From NCBI GenBank assembly GCA_002868865.1, contig PKUC01000065.1, positions 1 through 55,552 on the forward strand: a DNA stretch of 55,552 nucleotides, read 5' to 3'. Below are positions 19,881 through 28,452 of the stretch, one piece after another (position 1 is the stretch's first letter; each line of letters starts with the position of its first letter). The position numbers were made by a program, and so were the translations under genes. The notes under the pieces were generated by a model. That model searched no databases and was not told the origin of the DNA. It saw only the letters and a program-made list of their open reading frames with translations. The DNA comes from Desulfuromonas sp. (GTDB taxonomy: Bacteria; Desulfobacterota; Desulfuromonadia; Desulfuromonadales; Geopsychrobacteraceae).

Positions 19881-21317
19881 ATGGATTCCAGATATGAAGT
19901 CGTCATCGGGTTGGAGGTACATGTCCAGCTGACGACCAAGACCAAGATTTTTTGCGGCTGTTCCAAGGATTTTGGTCAGCAGCCCAACAGCCAGACCTGT
20001 CCGGTGTGCCTCGGGTTGCCCGGCGCTTTGCCGGTGCTGAACAGGCAGGTGGTCGAAGACGCCATCAAGGCCGGCCTGGCGACGAATTGCCAGATCGCGC
20101 CCCGGTCGATCTTCGCCCGCAAAAACTATTTTTACCCCGATCTGCCCAAGGGTTATCAGATCTCGCAGTTCGAACTGCCGATCTGCGAGCATGGCTGGCT
20201 CAACATCGAAACCGAAGAGAACGGGCAAAAAAAAATCGGCATTACCCGTATTCACATGGAAGAGGACGCAGGCAAACTGCTGCACAGTGACGGGGACAGC
20301 TCACAGGTCGATCTCAACCGCGCCTGTACGCCGCTGCTGGAGATTGTCTCTGAACCGGACATGCGCAGCGCCGACGAAGCGATCGCCTATCTCAAGCAAT
20401 TGCACCAGATAGTCGTCTACCTCGGCGTCTGCGACGGCAACATGGAGGAAGGCTCTTTCCGCTGTGACGCCAACGTGTCGATCCGCCCCTGGGGGCAGGA
20501 AGAGTTCGGGACCCGCGCAGAACTGAAGAACCTCAACTCCTTCCGCTTTATCAAGCAGGCGATCGAGTACGAGGTCGAGCGTCAGGCCGACCTGATCGAT
20601 GACGGGGGCACAGTGGTTCAGGAAACCCGGCTGTTCGATGCCGACAAGGGGACAACCCGGTCGATGCGCGGCAAGGAAGAGGCGCACGATTATCGCTACT
20701 TCCCCGATCCCGATCTGGTGCCGCTGGTGGTCTCCGACGACTGGGTGGATTCGGTTCGCGGTGCTCTGCCGGAGCTGCCGGACTCCAAGCTGGCCCGTTA
20801 TCAGCAAGAGCTGGGGCTGCCCGCCTACGATGCCGGGGTGATCTCCGCTGAGCGTGATCTGGCTGAATATTTTGAAGCGCTGGTAGCGTTGCACGACAAC
20901 GCCAAGGTCTGCGCCAACTGGGTGATGGGCGAAGTGTCCCGCGCCCTCAACGAAAACGGAATTCCGGTGACCGCCTGCCCTGTTTCGCCACAACTGCTGG
21001 CGGGTATCCTCGAGCGGATCGCTGATAACACCATCTCCGGTAAGATTGCCAAAACAGTCTTTGAGGATGTGTGGAACACCGGCAAAACCGCGGATCAGAT
21101 CATCGACGAGAAGGGTCTCAAGCAGGTCACCGACACCGGCGCCATCGAATCGATTCTCGACGAGGTGATTGCGGCCAATCAGGGGCAGTTCGAAGAGCTG
21201 AAGGGCGGCAAGGACAAACTGACCGGATTTTTTGTCGGGCAGGTGATGAAGGCCAGTAAGGGGAAGGCGAACCCCGGCATGGTGAATCAACTGTTGAAGA
21301 AGAAGCTGGAAGGCTGA
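19881..21317 (+). CDS. gatB: Asp/Glu-tRNA amidotransferase subunit B
   Basis: A 478-residue GatB that binds misacylated tRNA, phosphorylates the side-chain carboxylate with ATP and amidates it with ammonia channelled from GatA. Signatures: [13 protein letters not shown] at the N-terminus; a CGCSKDF...[13 protein letters not shown] metal-binding cysteine set at about residues 26-52; [14 protein letters not shown]; and a C-terminal YqeY-like tail domain (from about 325) that contacts the tRNA. It starts 17 nt after gatA. A short hairpin just beyond the stop (about 21321-21335) lacks a T run, so mtnA may be in the same transcript. Confidence 0.97.
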   Translation: MDSRYEVVIGLEVHVQLTTKTKIFCGCSKDFGQQPNSQTCPVCLGLPGALPVLNRQVVEDAIKAGLATNCQIAPRSIFARKNYFYPDLPKGYQISQFELPICEHGWLNIETEENGQKKIGITRIHMEEDAGKLLHSDGDSSQVDLNRACTPLLEIVSEPDMRSADEAIAYLKQLHQIVVYLGVCDGNMEEGSFRCDANVSIRPWGQEEFGTRAELKNLNSFRFIKQAIEYEVERQADLIDDGGTVVQETRLFDADKGTTRSMRGKEEAHDYRYFPDPDLVPLVVSDDWVDSVRGALPELPDSKLARYQQELGLPAYDAGVISAERDLAEYFEALVALHDNAKVCANWVMGEVSRALNENGIPVTACPVSPQLLAGILERIADNTISGKIAKTVFEDVWNTGKTADQIIDEKGLKQVTDTGAIESILDEVIAANQGQFEELKGGKDKLTGFFVGQVMKASKGKANPGMVNQLLKKKLEG

Positions 21318-21364
21318 TCTCAGCCTTTGGCTGATTACATATTGCAGATAAAAGGAAGGGTGTC

Positions 21365-22423
21365 ATGTCCGGTTGCCAGATCAATCCCAATACGATTCGT
21401 CCAATTCGTTTTTTTAACGGTATGTGCCAGATGCTCGATCAGCGGCTGCTGCCCGCCGAGGAGGTGTGGATCGATTACACCAGCTGCGAAGGCGTCGCCG
21501 AGGCGATCCGCACCATGGTGGTCCGCGGTGCACCGGCGATCGGTGTCGCAGCGGCCATCGGTGTCTGGTTCGGGGTGCGCGATCTCGAAACCGAGTCGTG
21601 CGAAGAGTTTTACACTGAGATGGAGAAAATCTGTGCGGTGTTGGCTGCCACCCGGCCGACAGCTGTCAACCTGTTCTGGGCGTTGGAGCGGATGAAGTCG
21701 TTCGCCAAGGCCAATCTCGACCGTTCGGTGATGGAGCTGAAGATCGGCCTGGAGTACGAAGCGTTGGCGATCACCCAGGAGGATGAGCAGCTCTGTATCA
21801 AGCTGGGTCGTCAGGGCGAGTCGCTGATTCCCGACGGAGCGCGGGTGCTGACTCACTGTAATGCCGGAGCGCTGGCCACCGCCGGTTATGGAACCGCCCT
21901 CGGTGTGATTCGCGCAGCGGTCGCTGCAGGCAAGAAAATTTCGGTGATTGCCGACGAGACCCGCCCGTTTCTGCAGGGCTCGCGGCTGACCGCATGGGAG
22001 CTGCAGAAGGACAACATCCCGGTGACGCTGATCTGTGACAACATGGCCGGTTATCTGATGAGCAAGGGTGAGATCGACTGTGTGATCGTCGGAGCGGACC
22101 GCATAGCCGCCAATGGTGATGTCGCCAACAAGATCGGCACCTATACCGTGGCGGTGCTGGCCAAAGAACATAACATCCCCTTTTATGTCGCTGCGCCACT
22201 GTCGACCATCGATTTGAGCCTGAGTGACGGTTCGCAGATCCCGATCGAAGAGCGGGGCGCGCGCGAAATCACCCACGTGAAAGATATTCAGCTGGCTCCG
22301 GAGGGGATCGAGGTCCGCAACCCGGCCTTCGATGTCACACCGAACCGGTTGGTGTCGGCGATCATCACTGAACGGGGTGTGGTGACAGAACATTATCTGC
22401 AGAACCTCTCCGCCCTCTTTTAA
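21365..22423 (+). CDS. mtnA: S-methyl-5-thioribose-1-phosphate isomerase
   Basis: A 352-residue aldose-ketose isomerase of the methionine salvage pathway, in the eIF2B-alpha-like fold. The catalytic cysteine lies in [19 protein letters not shown] and the catalytic aspartate in [22 protein letters not shown]. The N-terminus [14 protein letters not shown] is the substrate-binding signature. AAGGAAGG precedes ATG 21365. No other mtn gene is in the window, so MtnA may act in a partial methylthioadenosine detoxification or shunt route. Some relatives act on ribose-1,5-bisphosphate, but the residues here fit MtnA best. Confidence 0.92.
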   Translation: MSGCQINPNTIRPIRFFNGMCQMLDQRLLPAEEVWIDYTSCEGVAEAIRTMVVRGAPAIGVAAAIGVWFGVRDLETESCEEFYTEMEKICAVLAATRPTAVNLFWALERMKSFAKANLDRSVMELKIGLEYEALAITQEDEQLCIKLGRQGESLIPDGARVLTHCNAGALATAGYGTALGVIRAAVAAGKKISVIADETRPFLQGSRLTAWELQKDNIPVTLICDNMAGYLMSKGEIDCVIVGADRIAANGDVANKIGTYTVAVLAKEHNIPFYVAAPLSTIDLSLSDGSQIPIEERGAREITHVKDIQLAPEGIEVRNPAFDVTPNRLVSAIITERGVVTEHYLQNLSALF

Positions 22424-22442
22424 CCGCTGCCAAGGTTTCGGC

Positions 22443-25400
22443 ATGAGTGCAGAAAAAATCGCAATAGAGGACGTCCGTGCCGCGTTGATGCAGGAGACAA
22501 ATGCGCAGCTGGTCTCCCTGCTCAAGGGATTGCAGCTCAAGGTGGTCGAACGCAGCGCCACCAACCTGCGTCTGCTGCATGACCATCTGCAGGATGTGAC
22601 CCTGTTGGCCGATATCCTTGACGATGCGCGCACCTCGGCCGATGCGGATGCTGCCCTGAACTTTCTTGAGCGCTGCATGGGGAGCATCGATCCGCAGGAG
22701 TTCAGAGCCGTCCTCAACACTGCGGCGCGTCGGCGACAGCTGCTGACCGTCCTCGGAGGCTCTGCATTTCTGGCCGGCCTGTTCTGTCGCGATGGCGATT
22801 GCTTCAACCGACTGTTTCTGCAACAGCGTATCGATTGTCCGTCCAGCGAAGCCGACATGATTACGGCGCTCCGACAGCGGGTCGACCCCACTGCTCCTTT
22901 TGAAGCCTTAAAACGTGAACTGCGGGTGTTTAAACGGGAACAGATCCTGCGCATCGGCAGCCGTGATCTGTGCGGGATGGCGGCGCTGGAAGAGGTCACC
23001 GCGGAGTTGTCGTCTCTGGCCTCTGCGGCCCTGCAGGTGGCCTATGAAGTCTGCTCGGTACTGCTGCAGAAGGACTATGGTGAGCCTCTCCAGCAGACCG
23101 ATGAGGGGCAGAAACCGGCCGCATTCTGCGTGCTGGGGATGGGTAAATTCGGTGGCAACGAGCTGAATTTTTCTTCGGATATCGATCTGATCTATTGCTA
23201 CTCTTCGCCGCAGGGGATGACCACCGGCGGGGACAGGGAGAAAGACGGCATCGAGCTGCACCGCTACTTTGTCAAACTGGCGGAGCTGTTGACCCGGGCG
23301 CTGGGGCAGGTCACCGAGGATGGCTTTGTGTTCCGCGTCGACACCCGCCTGCGGCCGGATGGCAACAACGGGGATCTGGCGGTTTCGATCAGCGCCGCCG
23401 AGATCTACTACGAATCCTGGGGGCAGAGCTGGGAACGGGCGGCGATGCTCAAGGCGCGCCCGGTGGCGGGATGCCTAGAGCTGGGGGAGGAGCTGCTTCA
23501 CCGCCTGGAACCGTTCGTCTACCGGCGTTATCTCGACTTCGGCATGATCGAAGATATCCAGATCATGAAACAGAAGATCAACCTCAGCCTGGGGCGCAAG
23601 CAGGAAGGGGACAACAACCTCAAGCTCGGCCGCGGCGGTATCCGCGAGATCGAGTTCTTTATTCAGGCCCTTCAGCTGGTCAACGCGGGAAAAAAGCCGC
23701 ACCTGCGCGAGCGGAACTCCCTGCAGGCGCTGGAGCTGCTCTGTCAAGATGGGCTGATTTCATCCGATGAAAAGGAGCAGCTGGTTCAGGCGTATCGTTT
23801 CCTGCGGACTGTTGAGCATCGCATCCAGATCGTTCAGGAGCGGCAGACCCATTCGCTTCCGACCAAAGAAGACGACCTTCTGGTACTGGCGCGGCGCTGC
23901 GGTTTTGCCGGATGCGAGGAATTTCTTGCTGAACTGGAACGACTCCGCACCGCGGTTCATGCCCTGTTCAACGAGCTATTCCATGCTGCGGAGACAGAGG
24001 CGGACGATGTCCGTCCCGAGGTCACCTTTGTTCTCGATGTCGAGTCCGATCCCGATCTGGTCAAGGATGTTCTCGAAGAGAACGGCTTCGGAAATCCCGA
24101 CGCCGCTTACGACGCCCTCCGCTTTTTGCGGGGTAGTGGACCCGATTATCGCCTGACTGAGCGGGGCAGCCGCTGTCTGGAGCGGTTGGCACCGCTGATG
24201 ATGACCGCCCTGCTCGATTCTCCTAGCCCCGATCAGGCGTTGAACAATCTCGAGCGTTTCTTGCAGGCACTGCGCGCCAAGACATCGTTCTTCTCGCTTC
24301 TGGTGGAAAATCCGAAAATTGTCAGTCTGTTGCTGTCGTTGTTCGGGTCCAGCCAGCTGTTGTCGCGGATCTTCATCCAGCGCCCCGAACTGCTGGACAC
24401 GATGGTGTCCAGCTCCTACGCGACCTCCTTTAAGCCGCAAAACAGGATGGCGGAGGAGTTGACTGAGCAGATGGCGTTGGCGACCGACTATGAGCAGCAG
24501 CTCGATGTCCTGCGGCGTTATCGAAACGAAGAATTTCTGCGCATCGCGTTGAATGATCTGCAGGGTCAGATCGGTCAGACGGAAGGGACCGTGCAGCTTT
24601 CCTGGCTGGCCAATGTCTGCCTCGCACAGGCGGTCCGTATGGGGGTTGCCGAGCTGACCGTTCGTTACGGGATGCCGTCACAGGCCGGTGGAACGGTCTC
24701 TGATCTGCCCTTTGCCATCGTCGGCATGGGCAAGCTCGGTGGCCTCGAGCTGGCGTATCACTCCGACCTTGATATTATTTTTATCTACGAAGGTGAAGGG
24801 CAGACCGAGGCGGTGACGGGGACCGATCCGGAGCGCTTCCGCAGCATCAACAACCGCGATTATTACGCCCGGCTTGCCCAGCGTATTATCACTGTTCTGA
24901 CGCTGGTGACCCGCGAAGGGTTTGTCTATAAGATCGACACCCGCCTGCGGCCGTCCGGCAATCAGGGGCCGTTGGTGACCAGCCTGCATGCCTTTGAGGA
25001 CTATCATCAGCAGTCTGCGCAGCCCTGGGAACGTCAGGCCTTGACCAAGGCGCTGGTGGTCTGTGCTCCCGATTCTTTCGGTCGGCGCTGTCAGGCAATT
25101 ATCGAGCAGCTCACCTTCGATCGGCCCCTCCCGCCGCACCTCCAGCAGGAGATCTTCCGTTTGCGGGGGCGAATGGAGCGCGAGATTGCCCGGGAAGGGT
25201 CCGACCATTTCAATATCAAAACCGGTCGTGGCGGTTTGGTCGATATCGAATTTCTGACCCAGTACCTGCAGCTGCTGCATGCCGGAAACCACTTGGAGCT
25301 GCGTAGCCAGAATACCCTGAGAGTTCTCAAGCAGCTGGAGAATCAGGAACTGCTGACACCACACGACAGTGGCGTTTTGATCGAAGGGTACAAGTTTCTG

Positions 25401-25625
25401 CGGCGACTGGAAAACAAGCTACGCCTGATTCACGATCAGTCGATCAGCCAGCTCTCCGGAGACGCCAAAGCACTGCGCCGTGTCGCCTTGAGCCTGGGCT
25501 ATCCGGCGCGGCCAAAGCCTCCGGAGACCCTTTTTCTTGAAGAATACCGCCGTACCACGGAATCGATTCGTGCACTTTTTGCATTTTATCTCGAGGGGAA
25601 AAATGACCACGAAGGTGACCGCTGA
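22443..25625 (+). CDS. glnE: Bifunctional glutamine synthetase adenylyltransferase/adenylyl-removing enzyme
   Basis: A 1060-residue GlnE that adenylylates glutamine synthetase when nitrogen is plentiful and de-adenylylates it under limitation, responding to PII proteins. It has two nucleotidyltransferase domains with the G-G-x-E-x4-S-D-x-D metal motif: GGNELNFSSDIDLIY near residue 240 (deadenylase half) and GGLELAYHSDLDIIFIY near 765 (adenylylase half). Each is followed by the conserved RLRP(D/S)GN(N/Q)G block and a GRGGI/L-DIEF block. It is longer than the E. coli protein (946 residues), mainly in the helical N-terminal and linking regions. It overlaps the next gene by one base (TGATG), so the two are translationally linked. 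Confidence 0.96.
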   Translation: MSAEKIAIEDVRAALMQETNAQLVSLLKGLQLKVVERSATNLRLLHDHLQDVTLLADILDDARTSADADAALNFLERCMGSIDPQEFRAVLNTAARRRQLLTVLGGSAFLAGLFCRDGDCFNRLFLQQRIDCPSSEADMITALRQRVDPTAPFEALKRELRVFKREQILRIGSRDLCGMAALEEVTAELSSLASAALQVAYEVCSVLLQKDYGEPLQQTDEGQKPAAFCVLGMGKFGGNELNFSSDIDLIYCYSSPQGMTTGGDREKDGIELHRYFVKLAELLTRALGQVTEDGFVFRVDTRLRPDGNNGDLAVSISAAEIYYESWGQSWERAAMLKARPVAGCLELGEELLHRLEPFVYRRYLDFGMIEDIQIMKQKINLSLGRKQEGDNNLKLGRGGIREIEFFIQALQLVNAGKKPHLRERNSLQALELLCQDGLISSDEKEQLVQAYRFLRTVEHRIQIVQERQTHSLPTKEDDLLVLARRCGFAGCEEFLAELERLRTAVHALFNELFHAAETEADDVRPEVTFVLDVESDPDLVKDVLEENGFGNPDAAYDALRFLRGSGPDYRLTERGSRCLERLAPLMMTALLDSPSPDQALNNLERFLQALRAKTSFFSLLVENPKIVSLLLSLFGSSQLLSRIFIQRPELLDTMVSSSYATSFKPQNRMAEELTEQMALATDYEQQLDVLRRYRNEEFLRIALNDLQGQIGQTEGTVQLSWLANVCLAQAVRMGVAELTVRYGMPSQAGGTVSDLPFAIVGMGKLGGLELAYHSDLDIIFIYEGEGQTEAVTGTDPERFRSINNRDYYARLAQRIITVLTLVTREGFVYKIDTRLRPSGNQGPLVTSLHAFEDYHQQSAQPWERQALTKALVVCAPDSFGRRCQAIIEQLTFDRPLPPHLQQEIFRLRGRMEREIAREGSDHFNIKTGRGGLVDIEFLTQYLQLLHAGNHLELRSQNTLRVLKQLENQELLTPHDSGVLIEGYKFLRRLENKLRLIHDQSISQLSGDAKALRRVALSLGYPARPKPPETLFLEEYRRTTESIRALFAFYLEGKNDHEGDR

Positions 25626-27520
25626 TGGGTAAACGGGTCATGATCATCGATGATGATCGGGGGATACGGAATTTTTTACAGAAGGCGCTCGAGGCCAAAG
25701 GGTTTAAAGTCGAGGCGGCCGATCGCGGGGCGGTGGGCTTACAGAAGATGCTCGGCGGCCATTATGATCTGGCGTTGATCGATATCAATATGCCGCAGAT
25801 CTCCGGTCCGGCGATCTGCAGTGCACTGCGCCGTCAGAAGATTACGCGGAACATGCCGGTGGTGATGATGACCGCCATGTTCCATAATCTCGATCAGATC
25901 GAGCAGGCCAAAAAGGACTACGGTGCCACCGAGTTTCTGCTCAAACCGTTCAAGGTCGAAGATCTCTACTGGCTGCTTGATACCCTGTTTGCAGATGGGG
26001 CCTCAACGGACGGCGGTGCGTCTCAGGAAGGGCAGCTGTCCGAACATTTTCTGCCGCTGTTGTTGAATCAACTCTACAGCAAACGGGCGACCGGCCTGCT
26101 GACCCTGAACCACCATGACAAGAAAAAGGTGGTCTATTTCAAGGGGGGCTACCCGATCTTTGCCCGCTCCAATATCCTTGCTGAATGTCTGGGACAGATG
26201 CTGATTCGTGAAGGGCTGATCAGTAAGGAGGATTGTGAACAATCGATCGAGGGCAGCAACCGCTCCGGCCGTCTGCAGGGAACCGTGCTGATCGAAATGG
26301 GGCTGCTCTCGCCCGAAGAACTCCACGAAGCCCTGACCCGTCAGGTGACGGAAAAGCTGCTGTCGGCGTTTGCCTGGACCGAAGGGACCTACGGCTTTGC
26401 CCCCGCTAAAAGCTTCAAAAAGACTGTCACCGAGATCGAACTGTCCCCCGCCGCGTTGATCCTTCAGGGGATCACTCAGCACTGGTCACGGGAGCGCCTC
26501 GACCGTTTTCTGCAGCCACACTGCAGTGATTTTCTGGTGCAATCCCGAAACCCTCTGTTCCGTTTTCAGGAGATGGGGCTCAGTCGGCGCGGCGAGGATG
26601 TCCTGGAAGAGTGCCTTGGAGATCTGACCCTGGAGCAGCTTCTGAAACGATTTCCCCTGTCTCGGCTGGAAGTGCAGCAGGTGGTTGCCGCGCTGTTGCT
26701 TTCGGGGATGATTGTCGCCAGCAGCACCATCGTTACCCTTGATCAACAGGGACAGGAGAAGCGGAGACGGGAGCAACCGCAGGATGAGGCACTGCGCAAA
26801 GAGATCCTTGCCAGTTACGATCGGATTCTCAACGCGGACTACTATGCGGCACTGGGGGTCGGTCGTCAGTGTGACGCCGAAGAGGTGCGCCGGGCCTATT
26901 ATCAGCTGGTCAAGGAGTATCACCCCGACCGCTATATCGGCTATGGCCTGTCACAGGACATGGAGCACAAGGTCAGCGAGATTTTCCAGTACTTGACCCA
27001 TGCCTATTCGGTGTTGAGCGATCCCGCCGCCAGCTCCAGCTATTTTGATGAGCTGGTGAACGGTCCGCGACAGACGGTTGATGTCAAACAGGTTATCGCT
27101 GCTGAGACAGCGTACCAGAAGGGTAAGGCTCAGCTTATGATCCGTCATTACCGGGAGGCCGCAGAGTTTCTGTCGCAAGCGGTGGCGCTGAGTCCGAAAG
27201 AACCGGAATATTTGACCCAGTATGCCTGGGCGGTGTACAAATCAGAGCCTGACCAGCAGGAGGCGAAGAACCGCGCCCTTGAAATGCTGATCAGCTCACG
27301 CGAGTTGAACCCGCGCAGCGAGGACACCTATCTGTACCTCGGATATGTCTATCGTGCCCTTAACAAAGAACGTCAATCGCAGAAATCCTTTGAGCTTGCG
27401 GTGCAGGTCAATCCGGCCTGCAAGGACGCCCTACGGGAGCTGCGTCTGATCAATCTGCGTAAAGAAAATGCCTCTGACGGCGGGATCTTACAGCGTTTTT
27501 TTAAATCGAAGAAATCATAA
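25625..27520 (+). CDS. Receiver - DUF4388 (PATAN) - J-domain - TPR protein
   Basis: A 631-residue multidomain protein. Residues 1-120 are a receiver (MIIDDDRG, Asp53 in ALIDINMPQISG). Residues about 138-240 form a DUF4388/PATAN-type domain (RATGLLTLNHHDKKKVVYFKGGYPIFARS). Residues about 245-390 are helical. Residues about 403-475 are a DnaJ-type J domain (DYYAALGVGRQCDAEEVRRAYYQLVKEYHPDRY) with the HPD motif that stimulates DnaK ATPase. Residues about 490-625 carry TPR-like repeats. So phosphorylation may control recruitment of Hsp70 to a client held by the TPR part; that is inference. Its ATG overlaps the glnE stop (TGATG), making translational coupling likely. Confidence 0.85.
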   Translation: MGKRVMIIDDDRGIRNFLQKALEAKGFKVEAADRGAVGLQKMLGGHYDLALIDINMPQISGPAICSALRRQKITRNMPVVMMTAMFHNLDQIEQAKKDYGATEFLLKPFKVEDLYWLLDTLFADGASTDGGASQEGQLSEHFLPLLLNQLYSKRATGLLTLNHHDKKKVVYFKGGYPIFARSNILAECLGQMLIREGLISKEDCEQSIEGSNRSGRLQGTVLIEMGLLSPEELHEALTRQVTEKLLSAFAWTEGTYGFAPAKSFKKTVTEIELSPAALILQGITQHWSRERLDRFLQPHCSDFLVQSRNPLFRFQEMGLSRRGEDVLEECLGDLTLEQLLKRFPLSRLEVQQVVAALLLSGMIVASSTIVTLDQQGQEKRRREQPQDEALRKEILASYDRILNADYYAALGVGRQCDAEEVRRAYYQLVKEYHPDRYIGYGLSQDMEHKVSEIFQYLTHAYSVLSDPAASSSYFDELVNGPRQTVDVKQVIAAETAYQKGKAQLMIRHYREAAEFLSQAVALSPKEPEYLTQYAWAVYKSEPDQQEAKNRALEMLISSRELNPRSEDTYLYLGYVYRALNKERQSQKSFELAVQVNPACKDALRELRLINLRKENASDGGILQRFFKSKKS

Positions 27521-27546
27521 GCCATCGCGATGAAATGGAGATTGAA

Positions 27547-27624
27547 ATGAAAAAATTGATGCTGGTTGTTCTGGTTTTGTTGCCGATCCTTGCCGGTTGT
27601 TTGCCCTGCGTGCCCTGCCTGTAA
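27547..27624 (+). CDS. 25-residue lipoprotein-like peptide with Cys-rich tail
   Basis: A very short reading frame that I call from its signals: GGAG at 27537-27540, a 6-nt spacer, ATG, then a textbook lipoprotein signal peptide (MKKLM, a hydrophobic Val/Leu core, lipobox LAGC) followed by only seven residues (LPCVPCL) and TAA. The three cysteines have the spacing C-x2-C-x2-C, the first being the lipidation site. If processed, the mature product would be an 8-residue lipopeptide. It lies 26 nt after the J-domain gene and ends 21 nt before the convergent ttcA stop codon. It could be a genuine micro-lipoprotein or a truncated remnant of a longer lipoprotein. Confidence 0.55.
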   Translation: MKKLMLVVLVLLPILAGCLPCVPCL

Positions 27625-27645
27625 ACCGATAAAACGGTGCCGGGG

Positions 27646-28431
27646 TTACCGCTGCGGTGAGTAATCGAAGAGGCTGCGATCAAGCAGCTGGTGGGGGTGG
27701 ACGTTGCCTGCGGCTCCCAGCAGACTGCGGCGCAGGTGAGGGACCTCTGCTGACAGCCTTTCGATCAGCTGCTTGATCTGCTGGCGCTTCTGGTCCGGGG
27801 CCCCTTCAACGGGGCACGAGCAGCGGATAATCGGGTGGTTAGCCAGCTGGCTGTAGCTGCGGATCAACTCCTCCTCGACATAGATCATCGGCCTGATGAC
27901 GGTGTGCTGTCCGTTGTCGGCCTCAACTCTGGGGCTCATGGCTCCCAGGGAGCCGCTGTAAAACTGGTTGAGCAGCAGGGTTTCGATGACGTCGTCCATG
28001 TGGTGACCAAGGGCGATCTTGTTGCAGTTCAGTTCCGTCGCGGCGGTGTACAGCGCGCCGCGGCGCAACCGGGCACAGAACGCGCAATACGATGACCCGG
28101 GGCGCCGCTTTTCGGCGATAATCCTGTAGGCGGCCGTGCTCTTGATGTGGCAGGAGAAGCCAGCTTCTTGCAGGTACTCACGCACCAGATCGTTGCGGTA
28201 GCCGGTGAATCCGGAGTCGATGTTGACCGGCACCAGTGTGAACGTAACCGGCGCTTTTCTGCGCAATATCTCCAGCACCTGCAGCAGGGTGTACGAATCC
28301 TTCCCCCCCGACATACCGACCGCGATCCGGTCGCCGTTTTCGATCAGGTTGAAATCACCGATCGCTCTGCCGGTCGCTTTGATGATTTTGGCACAGAGTG
28401 CATCCCGCTGTTTTTCGTCTGCTGTCAGCAT
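27646..28431 (-). CDS. ttcA: TtcA-type tRNA thiolation enzyme
   Basis: A 261-residue PP-loop ATPase that converts cytidine 32 of certain tRNAs to 2-thiocytidine. The P-loop SGGKDS is at residues 41-46. The iron-sulfur-binding CxxC is Cys116-Cys119 (SYCAFCARLRRGALY), with the partner cysteine at 204 or 206 (RCSCPVEG), and the HHMDD block is at 143-147. This set distinguishes TtcA from TilS and MnmA. It is slightly shorter than the E. coli protein. It lies 21 nt downstream of the RND transporter gene on the same strand and may be the last gene of that transcript, although its job is unrelated to efflux. Confidence 0.88.
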   Translation of the reverse strand: MLTADEKQRDALCAKIIKATGRAIGDFNLIENGDRIAVGMSGGKDSYTLLQVLEILRRKAPVTFTLVPVNIDSGFTGYRNDLVREYLQEAGFSCHIKSTAAYRIIAEKRRPGSSYCAFCARLRRGALYTAATELNCNKIALGHHMDDVIETLLLNQFYSGSLGAMSPRVEADNGQHTVIRPMIYVEEELIRSYSQLANHPIIRCSCPVEGAPDQKRQQIKQLIERLSAEVPHLRRSLLGAAGNVHPHQLLDRSLFDYSPQR

Positions 28432-28452
28432 GTTCGTAACGGACTCCCGATG

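Noticed and set aside
21318-21364. Short hairpin TCAGCC-TTT-GGCTGA after gatB as a terminator
   Set aside because: No T run after the stem.
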